This document shows positions 1-5,683 of a DNA stretch of 9,442 nucleotides, piece after piece; positions within the stretch are counted from its first letter, which is position 1, and every line of letters begins with the position of its first letter. The DNA comes from an uncultured Nitrosopumilaceae archaeon. GTDB lineage: Archaea; Thermoproteota; Nitrososphaeria; Nitrososphaerales; Nitrosopumilaceae. Both the position numbers and the translations under genes were made by a program. The notes below the pieces were generated by a model that was not told the origin of the DNA, ran no database searches, and saw nothing but the letters and a program-made list of their open reading frames with translations. The stretch covers positions 1 to 9,442 of the forward strand of contig CALFHG010000247.1 of assembly GCA_937875805.1 (NCBI GenBank), read 5' to 3'.

Positions 1-2
1 AT

Positions 3-650
3 GATGATACACTTAGTACAAGATCAACATTAAAAACTGAATTAAATGTACTTGGAGATTTTAAAGCTACCGTACCTGAAGCTTATAAAAAATCACAATT
101 TGTATATCTTGCAAATAATGATCCAGAACAAAATACTTCACTAATTAAAGAATTTGACAATGTTAAATTTTCTATGTGTGATACCATAGACTTTTGGATT
201 TCTACAAAGCGTGATGCAGTAATTAAAATGATCAAAGCAGTAGATGCTGTAGTTATTAATGATGAAGAAGCTAAATTGCTAACAAAAGAATTCAATTTGA
301 TAAAATGTGCAAAGAAAATGATGGAGTGGGGAGCAAAATATGTTATAATTAAGAAAGGTGAACATGGATCACTCATGTTTTATGATGATGTAATTTTTCC
401 AACTGCAGGATTCTCGTTAGAAGATGTTGTAGATCCTACAGGAGCAGGAGATTCTTTTGCTGGAGCAATGATAGGATATCTTGCAAATAAAAAATCTACT
501 AAAATATCAGATATTAAAAAAGCAGTAGTTTATGGAAATGTTTTAGGATCATTTGCAGTTGAAAGATATGGTCTTGATGGATTACTAAAAATAAAAAAGG
601 ATGACATTGCAAAACGTGTCAAGACATATGAAAAAATGATCCGTTTCTAA
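3..650 (+). CDS. PfkB/ribokinase-family kinase, 5' end outside window
   Basis: This is the C-terminal 215 residues of a PfkB-family kinase, which transfers the ATP gamma-phosphate to a sugar or nucleoside hydroxyl in the cytoplasm. The reading frame is open from the first bases of the window, so the N-terminal substrate-binding part is cut off; an internal ATG at 174 is not the real start. The PfkB C-terminal signature DPTGAGDSFAG lies at fragment residues 144-154 (bases 432-464). Its GAGD supplies the anion hole and the catalytic Asp (fragment residue 150). Upstream, VVINDEEAKLL and the strand ending in KKGEHGS (around residue 117) are typical of the ribokinase fold. The substrate cannot be read from this fragment: ribokinase, adenosine/nucleoside kinase and other sugar kinases share these motifs. 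The dUTPase-like gene follows 39 bases later on the same strand. Confidence 0.9.
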   Translation, partial: DDTLSTRSTLKTELNVLGDFKATVPEAYKKSQFVYLANNDPEQNTSLIKEFDNVKFSMCDTIDFWISTKRDAVIKMIKAVDAVVINDEEAKLLTKEFNLIKCAKKMMEWGAKYVIIKKGEHGSLMFYDDVIFPTAGFSLEDVVDPTGAGDSFAGAMIGYLANKKSTKISDIKKAVVYGNVLGSFAVERYGLDGLLKIKKDDIAKRVKTYEKMIRF

Positions 651-689
651 AAAGACTTAAGTTCAATTATTTCTCAAATTATTTTATCA

Positions 690-1031
690 TTGTCACAAGA
701 AAAAGATCGATTAGAAACAATATTCAAACTCCAAAAAGGATTATCAGACATGATGAATTTGGATAGATATCCAAAAGACTCTGAGGGTAGAGTTTCTGCC
801 TTATGTACTGCCATAATGCACGAAGCAGTGGAACTACAAAGAACAACAAATTGGAAATGGTGGAAAACACCTGTAGAGTTTAACGAAGCAGAGGCGAGGG
901 AAGAATTAATTGATATTTGGCATTTTGTAGTACAGGCATCTATAGAACTAAAATTAACACCTGATGATATTTTAGATGAGTACAAAAAGAAAAATGAAAT
1001 CAATCGTAAAAGACAACTAGATGGATATTAA
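690..1031 (+). CDS. Dimeric dUTPase / MazG-like all-alpha NTP pyrophosphohydrolase
   Basis: A 113-residue helical protein of the all-alpha NTP pyrophosphohydrolase superfamily, closest by eye to dimeric dUTPases, which hydrolyse dUTP to dUMP and pyrophosphate with Mg2+. The metal-binding acidic pattern is visible as HEAVELQ (E45, E48) followed by EELIDIWHF (E72, D75). The stretch TNWKWWK (residues 53-59) and the C-terminal KNEINRKRQ..GY match the dUTPase_2 style rather than classical MazG. The start is TTG at 690. The ATGs at 750 and 753 would remove the first helix (LETIFKLQKGL), which the family needs. No strong TATA box precedes it, so it may be read from the kinase gene 39 bases upstream. 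Its stop shares four bases with the stop of the convergent MtrA-like gene. Another house-cleaning nucleotide specificity remains possible. Confidence 0.82.
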   Translation: MSQEKDRLETIFKLQKGLSDMMNLDRYPKDSEGRVSALCTAIMHEAVELQRTTNWKWWKTPVEFNEAEAREELIDIWHFVVQASIELKLTPDDILDEYKKKNEINRKRQLDGY

Positions 1032-1051
1032 AAAAATCTAGATTTTTTTAA
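1028..1051. terminator. Perfect 24-bp palindrome at convergent gene ends
   Basis: Arms TTAAAAAAATCT (1028-1039) and AGATTTTTTTAA (1040-1051) are exact reverse complements with no spacer. The element holds the dUTPase-like stop (1029-1031) and the last seven codons plus stop of the MtrA-like gene. Each strand presents a T7 run, so it could act as a terminator in both directions, U-tract driven as in archaea. Function is inferred from position and base content. Confidence 0.6.
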
Positions 1052-1504
1052 AATTAATTTAAATTCAGTTACGTTAATCAAATCTATAAGATTCACATTA
1101 TCTTGAAAATATTTTATTTCTGATTTTGATACTGTAAGGAATGGATCTGGACTAGTAGAATTAATTATTCTATTGCTTTGATCAGTTCCATTTTTGTGTA
1201 GTTGAAATAATGAATGGCCAGATTTGTGTCCCCAAACTTCTTTTCCACAAACTATTATGGTGTCAACTTTAGGATTTCTATTTACATATTTGATTATAGA
1301 ATCAATTCCTTTATTTTCAGAAAGTAGGCGGCCTACAATAGATATTTGATTTAGAATTTCAGAATTTGCAAAATTTTTGAGTAAATCTATGCTCGAGAGA
1401 GTACAAATTGCTATACTAGAATCAGAATTTCCAAGGTAAAATTCTTCATTGATAGGTAAAATGACTTTACAAAGTTCACCTATAGCTTCACCTATGGCAT
1501 TCAC
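1028..1504 (-). CDS. Free-standing MtrA-like (corrinoid-binding-type) domain protein
   Basis: A 158-residue soluble protein resembling subunit A of tetrahydromethanopterin S-methyltransferase (MtrA/DUF4346 group), the cobamide-carrying subunit in methanogens. Matching blocks are AICTLSS (32-38), GRLLSENKGI (58-67), NPKVDTIIVCGKEVWGHKSGHS (split across 77-98, with His93 and His97), LHKNG (102-106) and NRI (111-113). In methanogen MtrA a histidine coordinates cobalt; I infer that His93 or a neighbour could do the same. There is no C-terminal membrane helix, unlike Na+-pumping MtrA, and no other Mtr subunit is nearby, so methanogenesis is not implied. The GTG start at 1504 overlaps the aminotransferase TGA by four bases (GTGA), suggesting translational coupling; no clear Shine-Dalgarno precedes it. 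The last seven codons plus stop form part of a perfect palindrome. The actual function is unknown. Confidence 0.78.
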   Translation of the reverse strand: MNAIGEAIGELCKVILPINEEFYLGNSDSSIAICTLSSIDLLKNFANSEILNQISIVGRLLSENKGIDSIIKYVNRNPKVDTIIVCGKEVWGHKSGHSLFQLHKNGTDQSNRIINSTSPDPFLTVSKSEIKYFQDNVNLIDLINVTEFKLILKKSRFF

Positions 1505-2583
1505 AATATTTCATGCATTGTTTTAGCAATAAATTCAATATTTTTTTGAGTGACATTTGGATGAATTGGTAAAGATAGTACATGAGAAGCTGCCCAATCA
1601 GTAACTGGGAGTTTTATTTTTAGTTTGTAAAATGGAGTCTTATGAACAGGTATTGGATAATAAGATGCTGCGCCAATTCCTTTATCATTTAATTTTTTTA
1701 AAATATTGTTGCGTTTATCAGTTGAAATTGTATAAAGATACCAATTAACATTTTCATTTTTTCTTTCTTTTGGTAATACAATATTGAGATCAGAAATTAA
1801 TTTTGATAAACGTTGAGAATTGTTTTTTCTAGATTTCAGAAATTTAGGAAGTTTTTTCATTTGTACAGTTGCAATTGCTGCATTAATTTCTGGTAATCTT
1901 AAATTCAAGCCAAACATTCTAGTATCGTATCCATGAACCATTCCATGATTTCTGATCATTAGCAGTTTATCTCTAAGATTTTTATTATTAGTTACAATAA
2001 AACCACCTTCACCAGCAGTCATTACTTTTGCAGGATACATACTGTAACATCCCATTTCAAAGAAAGTTCCAGTGTTTTTTTCTTTGTAAGTAGAACCTAA
2101 AGATTGTGCAGAATCTTCAATAATAGGAATATTATGTTTTTTAGATATTTCAGAAAGTCTTTCGATAAATGCCACATTTCCATATAGATGAACAGGAATT
2201 ATTGCTCGAGTTCTTTTAGTAATTTTTTTTTCTAAATCATCAGGATCTATAGTATAATTTTCTTTTAAAATATCAACAAAAACAGGTTTTGCACCAGTTG
2301 CAACAACAGCATTTGCAGTTGCTACAAACGTAAATGAAGGAATTAAAACTTCATCTCCCTTTTTGATATCTAATGCATATAGTGCTGCCTGTAATGCAGC
2401 AGTACCAGAATTTACGGCAATGGCGTATTTTGATTTTACAAAAGATGCAGCAGATTTTTCAAATTCCTGAACATATTTTCCACCTAAATTTGCAGCAGAT
2501 GTTAAGGCACCATTTTTTAGAATTGATGTGACTACATCTATCTCTTCTTTGCCTACAATAGGAATGTTAATTGCAATTTTCAA
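1501..2583 (-). CDS. DegT/DnrJ/EryC1/StrS-family PLP-dependent aminotransferase
   Basis: A fold-type I PLP enzyme of about 360 residues that normally transfers an amino group from glutamate or glutamine to a keto-sugar nucleotide, for surface glycan or similar synthesis. Counting from the 2583 start, NSGTAAL (58-64) binds the cofactor phosphate, EDSAQSLG (156-163) holds the Asp that pairs with the pyridine nitrogen, and YPAKVMTAGEGG (183-194) contains the Schiff-base lysine K186. HLYG (132-135) is also typical. The frame stays open to a TTG at 2601, but I prefer TTG at 2583: it gives the usual family N-terminus (M-KIAINIPIVGKEE) and sits about 27 bases after a TATA-like box. The stop overlaps the start of the MtrA-like gene, making a two-gene operon. 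The substrate cannot be deduced; no glycosyltransferase or sugar dehydratase is in view. Confidence 0.9.
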   Translation of the reverse strand: MKIAINIPIVGKEEIDVVTSILKNGALTSAANLGGKYVQEFEKSAASFVKSKYAIAVNSGTAALQAALYALDIKKGDEVLIPSFTFVATANAVVATGAKPVFVDILKENYTIDPDDLEKKITKRTRAIIPVHLYGNVAFIERLSEISKKHNIPIIEDSAQSLGSTYKEKNTGTFFEMGCYSMYPAKVMTAGEGGFIVTNNKNLRDKLLMIRNHGMVHGYDTRMFGLNLRLPEINAAIATVQMKKLPKFLKSRKNNSQRLSKLISDLNIVLPKERKNENVNWYLYTISTDKRNNILKKLNDKGIGAASYYPIPVHKTPFYKLKIKLPVTDWAASHVLSLPIHPNVTQKNIEFIAKTMHEIL

Positions 2584-2606
2584 CAATATTCCTACTAACA
2601 ACTAGT

Positions 2607-2614
2607 CTATAAAT
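2607..2614 (-). promoter_or_regulatory. TATA-like box for aminotransferase/MtrA-like operon
   Basis: On the - strand this reads ATTTATAG. Its centre lies about 27 bases before the TTG at 2583, the spacing expected for a leaderless archaeal transcript. It is too close (about 10 bases) to the alternative TTG at 2601 to serve that start. Seen by eye only. Confidence 0.5.
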
Positions 2615-2635
2615 CTCAGTGAAGAAACATGAATT

Positions 2636-2643
2636 TTTATATT
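2636..2643 (+). promoter_or_regulatory. TATA-like box for four-helix membrane protein
   Basis: This reads TTTATATT within a longer T/A run. Its centre is 26-27 bases before the ATG at 2666, matching a leaderless start there. The upstream TTG at 2651 would lie only about 12 bases after the box and would probably not be in the transcript. Together with the opposite-facing box at 2607-2614 it makes a compact divergent promoter. Confidence 0.55.
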
Positions 2644-2665
2644 TCAAAATTTGGCAAACGGCATC

Positions 2666-3229
2666 ATGAAACCACATCATCTTGAAAAATCAGATTCAGG
2701 CTACAAAGTCTATCTGTATATTTTCTATATTTGTGGATTCATAATGATATCATCATTAGTTTTTGGAGTATATGTTACCATGATAGAATGGATTGAAAAT
2801 GGAACATATGTTATGGGAGAAGCAATTCACAATACAACTATTCCATTTGAAAATTTTGCAAGAGTAACTACTTGGATATTTTTTTCTACAATAATTGGAT
2901 GGTATTGTGTTACTAGAATTGGGTGGAGAAGAACTGCAGGTGATAAAATTATCGGTACAAAAATGGCATTACTTCAATTAATGTTACTAGGATTTTCAAT
3001 TATTTCTCTGTATGAAGTATTATACAATTTTACAGTATTAAATGCACAAATGACAGCAGGTATTATTGATGGAATAGTTCCAGACATTGATAAATTATCA
3101 GTTGCTTATCCAGATCCTGACAGACCATGGAATCTGGTCTTTGCAACCAAAATATTTCTTGCATCATTTATCATTACTGCTCATGGATTTTATCTCAGTG
3201 TAAAACCTAGAAAAAGTCTAGATGAATAA
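2666..3229 (+). CDS. Four-helix integral membrane protein, function unknown
   Basis: I do not recognise this 187-residue protein. Four hydrophobic helices are visible at about residues 16-40, 66-85, 99-120 and 157-180. The loop between helices 2 and 3 is basic (TRIGWRRTAGDK) and the C-terminus is KPRKSLDE, whereas loops 1 and 3 are acidic. The positive-inside rule therefore predicts both ends in the cytoplasm and the two longer loops outside. Loop 1 carries the N-glycosylation sequons NGT and NTT. Loop 3 ends in AYPDPDRPWN. Size and topology recall small subunits of membrane enzyme complexes, but I see no metal-ligand pattern or family motif that supports a specific one. The frame extends to a TTG at 2651, but ATG 2666 is favoured by the TATA-like box 26-27 bases upstream. 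It is transcribed divergently from the aminotransferase. Confidence 0.85.
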   Translation: MKPHHLEKSDSGYKVYLYIFYICGFIMISSLVFGVYVTMIEWIENGTYVMGEAIHNTTIPFENFARVTTWIFFSTIIGWYCVTRIGWRRTAGDKIIGTKMALLQLMLLGFSIISLYEVLYNFTVLNAQMTAGIIDGIVPDIDKLSVAYPDPDRPWNLVFATKIFLASFIITAHGFYLSVKPRKSLDE

Positions 3230-3244
3230 GAAGTTTGAATAGAC

Positions 3245-3253
3245 TTTTTCTTT
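3245..3253 (+). terminator. T-rich tract after membrane protein gene
   Basis: The run TTTTTCTTT begins 16 bases after the stop of the membrane protein gene. Archaeal termination commonly needs only a U-rich transcript end, so this is a candidate intrinsic terminator; no hairpin is apparent. Confidence 0.35.
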
Positions 3254-3289
3254 ACAATAAAATTTAGTAAAAAACTATTTCTACTATGA

Positions 3290-3493
3290 ATGACTGATTT
3301 TAACATGGGATTATTTGGTTCTAGTAAAAATGAATTAAAATGTAAAAAATGTGGAACAGTCCTTACTGATTCAGACAGATTAAAGAAACATCAAGAAAAA
3401 GCTCACAATAAAAAAAATGAAAAATGCAGAGTATGTGGAACTGAATTTGGCACTTCAGATGATCTAAGAAAGCACAAAAAGAACTGCAAGTAG
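3290..3493 (+). CDS. Small two-zinc-finger protein (C2H2 plus C2HC)
   Basis: A 67-residue protein made almost entirely of two zinc fingers. Finger 1 is C18-x2-C21-x12-H34-x4-H39, a classical C2H2 pattern. Finger 2 is C46-x2-C49-x12-H62-x3-C66, where the last ligand is cysteine. A basic linker of about six residues (NKKNEK) joins them, and the N-terminus GLFGSSKNE is probably unstructured. Such fingers may bind DNA, RNA or protein, and nothing here decides which. The start is ATG at 3290, with an AT-rich TATA-like stretch (AATTTAGT, 3261-3268) about 25 bases upstream. An in-frame ATG at 3305 would give MGLFGSSK, an equally plausible start, and leaves both fingers intact. The gene ends two bases from the stop of the convergent small gene. 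Confidence 0.82.
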   Translation: MTDFNMGLFGSSKNELKCKKCGTVLTDSDRLKKHQEKAHNKKNEKCRVCGTEFGTSDDLRKHKKNCK

Positions 3494-3510
3494 AATTATT
3501 CTGATAATTC
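3493..3510. terminator. Inverted repeat across convergent stop codons
   Basis: Arms GAATTAT (3493-3499) and ATAATTC (3504-3510) pair perfectly around a four-base loop TCTG. The element includes the last base of the zinc-finger gene stop and all of the opposing stop. It could form a small hairpin in both transcripts and mark their 3' ends. There is no long T run beside it, so termination is inferred rather than shown. Confidence 0.4.
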
Positions 3511-3705
3511 AGATTCGAATTTTGGCTGTCTTTTTAAGGCTTTTTCTATTGCTTCTAAATTTGCAATTTCATTTTTAGAATTCATCGATAAAATATTAAT
3601 TATTTCTGAGCCCAGTTGTACGGATTGCTCAGGTAATGTTTCTCTAAATTTTTCAAGAGCTTTCTTGTAATTTGAAATTAATTCCAATCCTTCTTCAAGA
3701 GTCAT
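3496..3705 (-). CDS. Small helical protein, function unknown
   Basis: I do not recognise this 69-residue protein. It is acidic at the start and end, rich in Glu, Lys, Leu and Ile, and lacks cysteine, a signal peptide or a membrane segment. It reads as two or three amphipathic helices (LEEGLELISNYKKALEKF, then LGSEIINILSM, then IANLEAIEKALKR) and could be a small scaffold or regulator. The ATG at 3705 is the natural start. An ATATAA-like element on the - strand (near 3724-3731) lies about 23 bases upstream. Evidence that it is real: it fills exactly the space between the zinc-finger gene and the start region of tyrosyl-tRNA synthetase, has an ATG, and has a sensible helical composition. It has no recognisable motif, so confidence is moderate. 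Confidence 0.65.
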   Translation of the reverse strand: MTLEEGLELISNYKKALEKFRETLPEQSVQLGSEIINILSMNSKNEIANLEAIEKALKRQPKFESELSE

Positions 3706-3765
3706 AAACAGTATGGAGATATGTTATATTCAAACCTTCTAAATTCAAACTAAATTTTTGAATAA

Positions 3766-3773
3766 CTTTATAC
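3766..3773 (+). promoter_or_regulatory. TATA-like box before tyrosyl-tRNA synthetase
   Basis: This reads CTTTATAC, centred about 30 bases before the TTG at 3800. A second box, TTATATTC at 3724-3731, is the same distance before the alternative TTG at 3758, so promoter position alone does not decide between the two starts. Confidence 0.4.
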
Positions 3774-3799
3774 GTTTACCAATCAAAAGTTGTTTTGAT

Positions 3800-4846
3800 T
3801 TGGATATTACAGAAAAAGTGGATTTAATTCAAAGATCGCCAACTGAAGAAATTGTTACACAGGATGAATTGATTGAATTATTCAAAACTAATTCATCTCC
3901 AAAACATTACATTGGTTTAGAAATTTCGGGGTTCTTGCATCTTGGTAGTCTAATCAGTACAGGTTTTAAAATTAATGACTTTGTAAAAGCTGGCGTAAAT
4001 TGTACAATTTTTCTTGCAGATTGGCATACAGTCATCAATGATAAACTGGGAGGGGATTGGGAAACGATTGCAAAAGTTTCAAAATATTATCAAGATGCTT
4101 TCAAATTAGTTTGTCCTGATGCAAAAATTGTTTTAGGTTCTAAATTGTACCAAGAAAATACAGAATATTGGACAGATCTTATAAAATTTACAAAACATAT
4201 GACATTGAAAAGAACTATGAGAACACTAACCATTATGGGACGTTCTGAAAGTGATGAAAAAATTGATGTAGCTAGATTACTTTACCCTGCAATGCAAGCA
4301 GTGGATATGCATTATTTGGATGTAGATATTGCACATTCTGGAATGGATCAAAGAAAAATCCATATGCTAGTACGAGAAATATTTCCAAAAATGAAATGGA
4401 GAGTTCCTGTTGCTGTACATCATAAGCTATTACCAGGACTTTCAAAACCTGCTGATTCAAATGATGATAAAATATTAGGAAAAATGAGTAAATCTGATCC
4501 TAATTCAGGAATATTTATTCATAATACTGACGATGAAATTAGGAAAAAAATCAATAAAGCATGGTGTGATGAAGGAATCCTAGAAAATAATCCAATTTTA
4601 GCAATTGCAGAATCAATAATTTTTAGTAAATTTAATGAGATGGTTGTTGAAAGACCAGAAAAATTTGGTGGTAACATAACATATGCAAATTATATAGACT
4701 TGGAAAATGATTTCAAAGAAAAGAAATTACATCCTGGGGATTTGAAACAAACAGTTGGAAATTATTTAGTAAAAATAGTTTCTCCAATTAGAGAGAAATT
4801 AAATCTCAGTGATGAATTAAGTGAAGCAATCAAAAAAAGCTTTTAG
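3800..4846 (+). CDS. tyrS: Tyrosyl-tRNA synthetase, archaeal type
   Basis: A class I aminoacyl-tRNA synthetase that activates tyrosine with ATP and charges tRNA-Tyr in the cytoplasm. It has 348 residues from TTG 3800. The HIGH-type site is SGFLHLGS (HLGS at 47-50, with Ser in place of the last His) and the KMSKS loop is exact (228-232). YIGLEISG, LADWHTVINDKLGG and YPAMQAVDMHYL..D (holding the Tyr/Gln/Asp set that recognises the tyrosine substrate) match archaeal TyrRS, with the INDKLGG segment resembling crenarchaeal versions. HSGMDQRKIHML is also typical. There is no bacterial S4 tail, as expected for this type. The frame continues to a TTG at 3758, adding 14 residues; I prefer 3800 because M-DITEKVDLIQR...EIVT matches the usual N-terminus, but this is not settled. 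The 3' end interlocks with cobJ by four bases. Confidence 0.93.
   Translation: MDITEKVDLIQRSPTEEIVTQDELIELFKTNSSPKHYIGLEISGFLHLGSLISTGFKINDFVKAGVNCTIFLADWHTVINDKLGGDWETIAKVSKYYQDAFKLVCPDAKIVLGSKLYQENTEYWTDLIKFTKHMTLKRTMRTLTIMGRSESDEKIDVARLLYPAMQAVDMHYLDVDIAHSGMDQRKIHMLVREIFPKMKWRVPVAVHHKLLPGLSKPADSNDDKILGKMSKSDPNSGIFIHNTDDEIRKKINKAWCDEGILENNPILAIAESIIFSKFNEMVVERPEKFGGNITYANYIDLENDFKEKKLHPGDLKQTVGNYLVKIVSPIREKLNLSDELSEAIKKSF
4832..4844 (-). terminator. T7 tract after cobJ stop, inside tyrS end
   Basis: Read on the - strand, the cobJ stop is followed within a few bases by AAAAGCTTTTTTT, a T7 run (4838-4832) preceded by a short palindrome AAAAGCTTTT (4835-4844). A U-rich transcript end just past the stop would be a suitable archaeal terminator for cobJ. 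It lies within the last codons of the convergent tyrS gene. Confidence 0.45.
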
Positions 4847-5637
4847 ACTTTAAGATCTGGATTGGTTTGCTCTTCTAAATTATATTTTGATTTGTAACCA
4901 CGAGGATTAATCATTAAATCTTTGTAGGTGTATGTTGATGAATTTCCAATTATTACAGTAGTAGTCATGCCTAATTGTTCTGAATGATTAGGTAAATTTT
5001 CCAAATCTGTCATTACAACGGTTTCAGATTCTCTAAATGCACTTTTGATAATTGCAACTGGTGTTGTAGGTTTTCTATATTTCAAAAGAACTTTTCTTGT
5101 ATCTTGTAATTGATGAATTCTTTTCTTACTAGCAGGATTGTAAATAACAAGCACAAAATCACCTTGTGCAGCAGCTTCAACTCTTTTTGAAATAACTTCC
5201 CATGGTACTAGTAAATCACTCATACTTACAACTGCAAAATCAGTCATTAGCGGTGAACCAACTATTGATGCACATGAATTAAGTGCAGACACACCAGGAA
5301 TAATTTCAACTTGAAGACCATCTTTTGGATTCCAACCAGATTCAGCAAGTGTTTCATAAATTAATCCTGCCATTCCATAAATTCCAGGATCACCGCTTGA
5401 AACAAGTGAAATAATTTTTCCAGATTTAGCAAGATCAATGCACTGATGAGCTCTTTCCACTTCTTGTGTCATTGCATAACGATGAACAGTTTTACCTTCA
5501 ATAAGATCTTGCACTAAATTTACATAAGTTTCGTATCCAACAATTGTATCACTTTCTTTGATTACTTCTTTTGCTCGAAATGTCATATGATTATGATGTC
5601 CAGGTCCGACACCAACGATGTAGAGTTTACCAGTCAA
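4843..5637 (-). CDS. cobJ: Precorrin-3B / cobalt-factor III C17-methyltransferase
   Basis: An SAM-dependent methyltransferase of cobalamin synthesis (CobJ/CbiH) that methylates C17 and drives ring contraction of the corrin precursor. It has 264 residues, the normal size for a single-domain enzyme. The tetrapyrrole methylase motifs run in order: GVGPG (9-13), GYETY (34-38), SSGDPGIYGMAG (80-91), PGVSALN (114-120), SDLLVPWE (140-147), YNPAS (166-170), GNSSTY (231-236) and PRGY (245-248). The PWE and YNPAS blocks separate it from CobI, CobM and siroheme methylases. The start is TTG at 5637, giving M-TGKLYIVGVGPG; there is no room for a useful longer N-terminus. Ammonia-oxidising archaea are known to make cobalamin by the anaerobic route, for which the name CbiH fits better. 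No other cobalamin gene is in this window. Confidence 0.92.
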   Translation of the reverse strand: MTGKLYIVGVGPGHHNHMTFRAKEVIKESDTIVGYETYVNLVQDLIEGKTVHRYAMTQEVERAHQCIDLAKSGKIISLVSSGDPGIYGMAGLIYETLAESGWNPKDGLQVEIIPGVSALNSCASIVGSPLMTDFAVVSMSDLLVPWEVISKRVEAAAQGDFVLVIYNPASKKRIHQLQDTRKVLLKYRKPTTPVAIIKSAFRESETVVMTDLENLPNHSEQLGMTTTVIIGNSSTYTYKDLMINPRGYKSKYNLEEQTNPDLKV

Positions 5638-5661
5638 TTTTAAAAGAAATTTTTTGACAAG

Positions 5662-5669
5662 TAATTTAT
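5662..5669 (-). promoter_or_regulatory. TATA-like box for cobJ
   Basis: On the - strand this reads ATAAATTA, centred about 28 bases before the TTG at 5637. It lies in the 46-base gap after the secreted-protein gene and suggests that cobJ has its own promoter. No cobalamin riboswitch-sized leader fits in this gap. Confidence 0.5.
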
Positions 5670-5683
5670 CCGTTTAGTGGAAT

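Noticed and set aside
83..376. 97-codon frame on the - strand over the kinase gene
   Set aside because: It lies antisense to a clear PfkB-family gene and has low-complexity Ser/Ile/Phe composition typical of reverse reading of AT-rich coding DNA.
674..1003. 109-codon frame on the - strand over the dUTPase-like gene
   Set aside because: The opposite strand has conserved catalytic motifs; this frame has no motif and fully overlaps it.
1475..1495. 9-base direct repeat TTCACCTAT twice, 12 bases apart, with SD-like GGTGA on the - strand
   Set aside because: It simply encodes the IGEA/IGEL repeat at the N-terminus of the MtrA-like protein; no start codon lies at a suitable distance after either copy.
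1028..1504. Evidence for methanogenesis from the MtrA-like gene
   Set aside because: The protein is a soluble single domain without the membrane anchor or partner Mtr genes, in an otherwise ammonia-oxidiser-like context.
4272..4460. 62-codon frame antisense to tyrS
   Set aside because: Shadow of a conserved synthetase region; no independent evidence.
5638..5683. Possible cobalamin riboswitch before cobJ
   Set aside because: The gap is only 46 bases and holds a TATA-like box at leaderless distance; there is no room for a riboswitch.
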